Part shown: positions 59,226 through 64,000 of the stretch, in pieces
How the letters are laid out: each line of letters begins with the position of its first letter
Position numbering within the stretch: position 1 is the stretch's first letter
NCBI GenBank assembly: GCA_012837285.1
Contig: DURJ01000117.1
Span: forward strand, 1 to 64,000
Length of the DNA: 64,000 bases
Reading direction: 5' to 3'
Origin: Bacillota bacterium
GTDB lineage: Bacteria; Bacillota; DTU030; DUMP01
Notes under the pieces: model-generated
Seen by the model: only the letters and a program-made list of their open reading frames with translations
The model's database searches: none
What the model was told of the DNA's origin: nothing
Program-made: the position numbers and the translations under genes

Positions 59226-60383
59226 GTGCGCTGGCAGGTTATTTATCGACGGTGGCGACTCGGCCTGCCCTTTATAAAAGGCGTTTTGCTGGTGGCCACC
59301 TGCTTTTGTTTGGTCAGCTTGGCCGCGGCCGGGTGGCCGCGACTAAGCCTACCTGTGGCCGCGGTGCCTGTGTTTACCGATGGGGGCCAAGGTTTTACTG
59401 GACAAGGATTGTTCCGCCGGGTACTGGAGCTTTATGAGGTGGATTTTGTTCAGGTTTTCAGTCAAGGGTTGCCGCTGTCGAGCCGGTACCGGCCGGCTGA
59501 AATAGGCCATACAGCGGGTGCCAGTGATTTGTTTCCCTGGCTCAGCCAGAGCTCAAGTAAACTCAAGCTGAGTTTACAGCCTCTGGGCCTGGTTCAGAAC
59601 GAGCTCGGCTGGTTCCAGTTGGCGGCGCGTGGAGGCGACCGATTCCATGAGCCCCCTAGGTTGGAGACGGCTCCGGTTAACCCCAATGGGCCTCAGGTAG
59701 TGTCACCGCAGCCCTTGCCCCAGCCGCTGCAGCCAGTGCTAAAGCCGGAGGGACCGGCGCGAGTGGCGGTATATCATACTCATACCTCAGAGGATTATGT
59801 GCCCACGGCCGGCAGCACTCACACCTATGGGCGGGAGGCAGGTATAGTGGCTGTTGGCCGTGAATTGGTGCAACAACTGGAGGAAAAGCACGGCATCCCC
59901 TGTATTCATGATATCACCTTGCATGACGCTGATGTGTTTCGCGAGGCTTATTTGCGTTCTGCCGATACAGTGGCCAGACTCCTAAAAGAGCAGCCCAAAC
60001 TGCAAGTAATTCTAGATATTCACCGTGATGCCCCCAACAAAGATAGTGTCAAGTCTCGCACCATGACCACAACCGAAATCCACGGCCAACAAGTAGGCCG
60101 CATCTATATTATAGTTGGCACCGATCGATTAGGATTGGCCCATCCAAGCTGGCCGGAAAACCATGCTTTTGCTCTGGAACTGCAGGGACAACTGGAGGCT
60201 TTGTATCCGGGATTGTCCCGTGGGATCAAGATTGACACAGCTCGTTTCAATCAGCAGTTACACCCTCGTCTTATCTTAATTGAAATCGGCGGCGACCAAA
60301 ACAGTTTGGAGGAAGCGATGTTAGCTGCCGATTATCTGGCTGATGCCTTGGCAGCTTGGTTTCAGAGTCAACCAGGCAGCTAG
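59226..60383 (+). CDS. spoIIP: Stage II sporulation protein P
   Basis: A 385-residue SpoIIP: basic N-terminus and membrane helix (about residues 17-37), then the peptidoglycan amidase/endopeptidase domain (about 180-380) with [15 protein letters not shown] (metal-binding His and Glu), LDIHRDAP and EIGGDQNS. It works with SpoIID and SpoIIM to digest septal peptidoglycan during engulfment of the forespore. GTG 59226 is the start because AGAGGTGA lies five bases upstream; the frame runs back to 59151. A mother-cell sigma-E promoter is expected, but I could not assign one. Confidence 0.93.
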   Translation: MRWQVIYRRWRLGLPFIKGVLLVATCFCLVSLAAAGWPRLSLPVAAVPVFTDGGQGFTGQGLFRRVLELYEVDFVQVFSQGLPLSSRYRPAEIGHTAGASDLFPWLSQSSSKLKLSLQPLGLVQNELGWFQLAARGGDRFHEPPRLETAPVNPNGPQVVSPQPLPQPLQPVLKPEGPARVAVYHTHTSEDYVPTAGSTHTYGREAGIVAVGRELVQQLEEKHGIPCIHDITLHDADVFREAYLRSADTVARLLKEQPKLQVILDIHRDAPNKDSVKSRTMTTTEIHGQQVGRIYIIVGTDRLGLAHPSWPENHAFALELQGQLEALYPGLSRGIKIDTARFNQQLHPRLILIEIGGDQNSLEEAMLAADYLADALAAWFQSQPGS

Positions 60384-60396
60384 AATCGGGTTCCGG

Positions 60397-60425
60397 TTGC
60401 CGCCCACTGGGCTAAATGATATAAT
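60397..60425 (+). promoter_or_regulatory. Promoter of lepA
   Basis: TTGCCG (60397-60402), 17 bases, TATAAT (60420-60425) preceded by TGA at the extended minus-ten position. lepA begins 35 bases downstream. This lets the translation gene be expressed apart from the sporulation gene. Confidence 0.7.
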
Positions 60426-60459
60426 TTTCGATAGTAAGCCCAGAGGAAGGCGGGAACCC

Positions 60460-62259
60460 ATGACCGATACAGCTTATATCCGAAATTTTTGCATCATCGC
60501 CCACATAGATCATGGTAAGTCTACGTTGGCTGATAGAATACTAGAACAGACCGGGGCCTTTTCGGCTCGCGAGATGCAGGATCAGGTACTCGATCAGATG
60601 GATCTGGAGCGAGAGCGGGGCATCACCATTAAACTCACACCGGTACGGCTAACCTATTGTGGCCGTGATGGCCACGAATACCAATACAACCTGATCGATA
60701 CGCCCGGTCACGTAGATTTTAGCTATGAAGTCTCACGCAGTTTGGCCGCCTGTGAGGGGGCTTTGTTGGTAGTTGACGCCACCCAAGGAATCGAGGCTCA
60801 AACCTTAGCCAATGCTTATTTGGCCCTGGAGCATGATCTAACCATCATTCCCGTTATTAACAAGATCGACTTACCCTCGGCCAACCCAAATATGGTTAAA
60901 AAAGAATTAGAAGATGTGCTGGGGCTGGACGGTGAACTGGCGGTGCTTTGTAGTGCTAAGACCGGCCAAGGGGTGCCGGAGATCTTAGAGGCTATTGCCC
61001 AGAGGATTTCTCCGCCCCAAGGAAAAGCAGCGGAGCCGTTGGCGGCACTGATTTTTGATTCTAAATTCGACCCTTACCGCGGTGTCATTGCTTATGTCCG
61101 CGTTATGCAGGGGAGCATTAGGACCGGGCAAGAGATCCGATTGTTGGCCACCGGGAAGGAATATGAAGTGGATGAAGTGGGAGTGTTTGGCCGCAATCTT
61201 GTTCCGGTGCCGGTACTGGGACCCGGCGAGGTGGGTTATTTGACTGCCGGTATTAAGGATATCCACGACGCTCGCGTAGGTGACACCGTCACCGACCCCG
61301 ACCACAGCGTTGCCAAGCCTCTTCCAGGCTACCGACATTTGCGTCCGATGGTATACTGTGGCTTATACCCGCAAGAAGCCAACGACTACAACCTGCTGCG
61401 GGAATCCTTAGAGAAACTGCAGCTGAATGATGCCGCTTTAGTCTTCGAACCGGAGACATCGGTGGCATTGGGTTTTGGCTTTCGCTGCGGTTTCTTGGGG
61501 CTGCTTCATATGGAGATTGTTCAGGAACGATTGGAACGCGAATTTGACGCTCACATTATCGCTACGGCACCGAACGTTGTTTATGAGGTAACCAGGACGG
61601 ACGGACAGGTTTTGGCAGTGGACAGCCCGGCGAAGCTGCCACTTCCAACCGAAATTGAAAGCCTGGCCGAGCCGTTTGTCCGGGCCACGATCATTGTCCC
61701 CAGTGAGTTCATCGGTGCAGTGATGGAGCTGGCTCAGGAGAAACGAGGCCAATACCACAACATGGAGTACTTAGACGAGTCCCGGGTTATGATTACGTAC
61801 GACTTACCTTTGTCCGAGATCATCTTTGACTTCTTTGACTTGCTCAAGTCTCGTACCCGCGGCTATGCCTCTTTGGATTACGAGTATTTAGGTCATCAGC
61901 CCGGCGATTTGGTAAAGCTGGATATCTTAATCAACGGCGAGCCGGTGGATGCTCTGTCTATTATTGTCCATCGCGACCGAATTAAGTACCAAGGGCGGAA
62001 ACTGGTGGAAAAACTACGAAGCCTGATACCTCGTCAGTTGTTTGATGTACCGATTCAGGCAGCCATAGGAAGCCAGATTATTGCCCGCGAGACAGTAAAA
62101 GCGCTGCGTAAAGACGTTTTGGCCAAGTGCTACGGTGGCGATATCACCCGTAAGCGCAAACTGTTAGAGAAACAAAGAGAAGGCAAAAAACGCATGAAAC
62201 AGGTCGGTAATGTAGAAATTCCCCAGGAAGCCTTCATGGCTGTGTTGAAGGTGAAATAA
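60460..62259 (+). CDS. lepA: Elongation factor 4 (LepA)
   Basis: A 599-residue translational GTPase: G1 AHIDHGKST (about residues 13-21), G3 DTPGHVDF (about 81-88), G4 NKID (about 135-138), EF-G-like domains II, III and V ([16 protein letters not shown]) and the LepA-specific C-terminal domain ([15 protein letters not shown]). It back-translocates or rescues stalled ribosomes and affects initiation. Start at ATG 60460 after GAGGAAGGCGGG; the frame extends into spoIIP without a site. The stop overlaps hemW. Confidence 0.97.
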   Translation: MTDTAYIRNFCIIAHIDHGKSTLADRILEQTGAFSAREMQDQVLDQMDLERERGITIKLTPVRLTYCGRDGHEYQYNLIDTPGHVDFSYEVSRSLAACEGALLVVDATQGIEAQTLANAYLALEHDLTIIPVINKIDLPSANPNMVKKELEDVLGLDGELAVLCSAKTGQGVPEILEAIAQRISPPQGKAAEPLAALIFDSKFDPYRGVIAYVRVMQGSIRTGQEIRLLATGKEYEVDEVGVFGRNLVPVPVLGPGEVGYLTAGIKDIHDARVGDTVTDPDHSVAKPLPGYRHLRPMVYCGLYPQEANDYNLLRESLEKLQLNDAALVFEPETSVALGFGFRCGFLGLLHMEIVQERLEREFDAHIIATAPNVVYEVTRTDGQVLAVDSPAKLPLPTEIESLAEPFVRATIIVPSEFIGAVMELAQEKRGQYHNMEYLDESRVMITYDLPLSEIIFDFFDLLKSRTRGYASLDYEYLGHQPGDLVKLDILINGEPVDALSIIVHRDRIKYQGRKLVEKLRSLIPRQLFDVPIQAAIGSQIIARETVKALRKDVLAKCYGGDITRKRKLLEKQREGKKRMKQVGNVEIPQEAFMAVLKVK

Positions 62260-63398
62260 TGGCTCCGGGACCGGCACTTTACATCCACGTTCCTTTTTGT
62301 GTACGAAAATGCTACTACTGTGACTTTGTCTCACAGCCTTATTCCACTGATCTGGCTAATCAGTATTTGTGGGCGTTAAGGCGGGAAGCTCAGCTTTATC
62401 TCACCTCCTGGCCCCGCGGCCAGGAGGTGGCTTCAATTTACGTGGGTGGGGGTACGCCGACAGTGTTGACGCCGAAAGAGCTAAAGCAATTGCTCCAGGT
62501 GATTGCTACCTTTCCTGGAACAGCTGGCGCTGAATGGACAGTAGAAGCTAACCCCGGCACCATCAGCCAAGAGAAGCTACACCTACTGCGCCAGTTCGGA
62601 GTCAACCGGTTGAGCTTGGGAGTGCAAAGCTTCGATGACAATCTGCTCCGGTACCTGGGCCGGATCCACACTGCCGACGAAGCAAGGCAGGCCTGGCAGC
62701 AGGCCCGGCGAGCGGGTTTTGATAACTTGAGCTTGGACCTTATCTATGCGGTCCCAGGTCAAAGCTTACCTCTTTGGCGCCAGACGCTTAGCGAAGCGTT
62801 GGCACTAGCACCCGATCACGTCTCCACCTATAGCCTGATGATTGAAGAAGGAACTGAGTTTGCTAGGCGGGGAATAACGCCCTGTGCTGAGGAGTTGGAT
62901 CTGGCCCAGTATCAAGAGGCGCAAGGGCTGCTTCAGGGAGCCGGGCTGTTACAGTATGAGATCTCCAACTTTGCTCGACCTGGGTTTGCTTGTAAGCATA
63001 ATCTGGTTTATTGGCACAACGAACCGTACTTGGGGTTGGGAGCGGCAGCCGTGTCGTACTTAAATAACGAACGGCGCACCAATGTGAACGATGTGCCCCG
63101 GTATGTTCAGCTGCTCAAGAAAGGACAGTGTCCCATCGGGGACCGGGAACAGACAACAGTGGAATTGGCTCAAGCCGAGACGGTAATTCTGGCTTTGAGG
63201 CTAAAGGAAGGTCTGTCACGCTCGCGTTTTCGAGACCGATTCGGTCAAGACGTAGATGAAGTTTATCCGACTGGTATCCGCTGGCTGCTGGAATATGGTT
63301 TGGTAGAACTGGATCAAGAAAGTCTGCGCCTGACCCCAAAAGGCTGGTTGTTAGCTAATCAAGTGGCTATGGTTTTCTTACCGAACAGCCCTTCTTGA
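62259..63398 (+). CDS. hemW: Radical SAM heme chaperone HemW
   Basis: A 379-residue radical SAM protein: CVRKCYYCDF (about residues 13-22) holds the [4Fe-4S] Cys motif with the extra CDF typical of HemN-like proteins; VGGGTPTVL and GVQSFDDNLLRYLGR follow. HemW lacks coproporphyrinogen oxidase activity and inserts heme into proteins. The ATG overlaps the lepA stop (TAATG). The position between lepA and hrcA is conserved in Bacillota. Confidence 0.94.
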   Translation: MAPGPALYIHVPFCVRKCYYCDFVSQPYSTDLANQYLWALRREAQLYLTSWPRGQEVASIYVGGGTPTVLTPKELKQLLQVIATFPGTAGAEWTVEANPGTISQEKLHLLRQFGVNRLSLGVQSFDDNLLRYLGRIHTADEARQAWQQARRAGFDNLSLDLIYAVPGQSLPLWRQTLSEALALAPDHVSTYSLMIEEGTEFARRGITPCAEELDLAQYQEAQGLLQGAGLLQYEISNFARPGFACKHNLVYWHNEPYLGLGAAAVSYLNNERRTNVNDVPRYVQLLKKGQCPIGDREQTTVELAQAETVILALRLKEGLSRSRFRDRFGQDVDEVYPTGIRWLLEYGLVELDQESLRLTPKGWLLANQVAMVFLPNSPS

Positions 63399-63423
63399 CA
63401 AGGCCGGATATTGGTGTTATCGT
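63395..63423 (+). promoter_or_regulatory. SigA promoter of the hrcA heat-shock operon
   Basis: TTGACA (63395-63400), 17 bases, TATCGT (63418-63423). It overlaps the end of hemW, and its transcript start falls at the edge of the CIRCE element. Confidence 0.65.
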
Positions 63424-63436
63424 GATGAGGGGTCGA

Positions 63437-63463
63437 TTAGCACTCTCAGCATGAGAGTGCTAA
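63437..63463 (+). promoter_or_regulatory. CIRCE operator (HrcA-binding site)
   Basis: TTAGCACTC (63437-63445), nine bases, GAGTGCTAA (63455-63463): a perfect match to the CIRCE consensus. HrcA binds here and represses its own operon until heat stress occupies GroEL. Confidence 0.98.
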
Positions 63464-63490
63464 CGAAGATAAGCTAAGGGGGTGGGGAAA

Positions 63491-64000
63491 GTGTTGAGCG
63501 AACGTAAGCGAAAAGTATTGAAAGCCGTTGTATCAGATTACGTAAACACCGCCGAACCGGTTGGGTCACGCACTCTTGTCCGCCGCCACAACCTTGGTGT
63601 CAGTACGGCGACAATTAGAAACGAGATGGCCGATTTGGAAGAAATGGGATATTTAGAACAACCGCATGTATCTGCTGGTCGGGTTCCGTCCGACTACGGG
63701 TACCGCTTTTACGTTGACCACCTAATGGAGCAAGACGAGTTAACCAGTTCAGAACAGAGTCTATTAAATCAATTAGCATATCCCAGGTCTCAGGAAGCAG
63801 ATATGGTCTTGACGACTGCTTCCAGGTTGCTGTCTCAGCTTTCCAATTACGTGGGCCTAATTACTAGCCCGCGCATTCATACCGGTCGGTTAGCGGCGAT
63901 TAAATTGGTCCATCTGAGTCATCGGCTGGCTTTAGCTCTACTGTTTACCGAAAACGGTCAGGTGGAAAATCGGGTACTAGTACTACCACCTGAGGTTGAG
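63491..64000 (+). CDS. hrcA: Heat-inducible repressor HrcA, 3-prime end cut by window
   Basis: The first 170 codons of HrcA, continuing beyond the window with no stop. N-terminal winged-helix DNA-binding domain: KRKVLKAVVSDYVNTAEPVGS and STATIRNEMADLEEMGYLEQP, then HVSAGRVPSDYGYRFYVDHL; the following region begins the GAF-like ligand domain. GTG 63491 follows GGGGGTGGGGAAA; TTG 63494 is one codon later. It is the first gene after the CIRCE operator and probably heads grpE-dnaK-dnaJ. Confidence 0.96.
   Translation, partial: MLSERKRKVLKAVVSDYVNTAEPVGSRTLVRRHNLGVSTATIRNEMADLEEMGYLEQPHVSAGRVPSDYGYRFYVDHLMEQDELTSSEQSLLNQLAYPRSQEADMVLTTASRLLSQLSNYVGLITSPRIHTGRLAAIKLVHLSHRLALALLFTENGQVENRVLVLPPEVE

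Noticed and set aside
1-64000. CRISPR arrays, tRNA or rRNA genes, prophage
   Set aside because: No regularly spaced repeats, no cloverleaf sequences and no phage structural genes were found on reading both strands.

Overview
This window reads as chromosome from an anaerobic, endospore-forming member of the Bacillota (class Clostridia). Spore formation is shown by an alpha/beta small acid-soluble spore protein (6469-6714) and SpoIIP (59226-60383). Anaerobic redox metabolism is shown by a trimeric NAD-linked [FeFe]-hydrogenase, a selenocysteine formate dehydrogenase, a formate channel and an Rnf complex. Gene order in two places (maf-radC-mreBCD-mrdA-minCDE-rodA and comEC-holA-rpsT-spoIIP-lepA-hemW-hrcA) is typical of Clostridia. 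I cannot name the genus. The metabolism would suit an acetogen or a syntroph, but no Wood-Ljungdahl gene other than fdhA lies here.

Layout. 1-1469 is a transposase gene cut by the window edge. 1750-11487 holds mixed housekeeping and accessory genes: a small thioredoxin, a secreted transglutaminase-like protein behind a class I cyclic-di-GMP riboswitch, a lipoprotein beta-propeller, a LemA/TPM pair, the spore protein, an orphan solute-binding lipoprotein, DUF441, an MFS transporter and a SPOR protein. 11649-25403 is a long redox block on the plus strand. It starts with a sensory-type hydrogenase module (two DRTGG proteins, two HATPase proteins, a divergent [FeFe]-hydrogenase, a PHP protein) interleaved with hydC, a [2Fe-2S] protein, hydB and hydA. 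Then come fdhA (read through an in-frame UGA with a clear SECIS hairpin), focA, mobA and fdhD. 26141-32822 is rnfCDEAB-apbE plus NusG-II, Gx-transporter-like and DUF4321 genes; rnfG is missing. 32846-41660 is the cell-shape and division cluster. 41675-54980 is accessory: DUF362 ferredoxin, ArsR regulator with a radical SAM protein, gamma carbonic anhydrase, SDR, GNAT, two chromate-transporter halves, hydroxyacid dehydrogenase, FAD reductase, YhaM nuclease, Ndk, L,D-transpeptidase and a solute-binding protein. 55041-64000 is comEC to hrcA.

How the parts fit. HydABC can couple NADH and reduced ferredoxin to H2. FdhA carries the same N-terminal iron-sulfur array as HydA and sits directly behind hydA, so a shared HydBC diaphorase, or a formate-H2-NAD complex, is plausible. 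FocA moves formate, MobA and FdhD serve maturation of FdhA, and Rnf couples ferredoxin and NAD to an ion gradient. The HydS-like protein with its kinase-like, DRTGG and PHP partners looks like a module that reports H2 or redox state.

Most notable points: Rnf without rnfG; the selenocysteine fdhA that ordinary gene calling splits in two; structured RNA candidates in the hydA-fdhA and fdhD-rnfC gaps; a 193-bp element with perfect 15-bp terminal repeats where gpr would be expected; and a 177-bp inverted-repeat element at 8609-8785. I see no CRISPR array, no tRNA or rRNA gene and no prophage.
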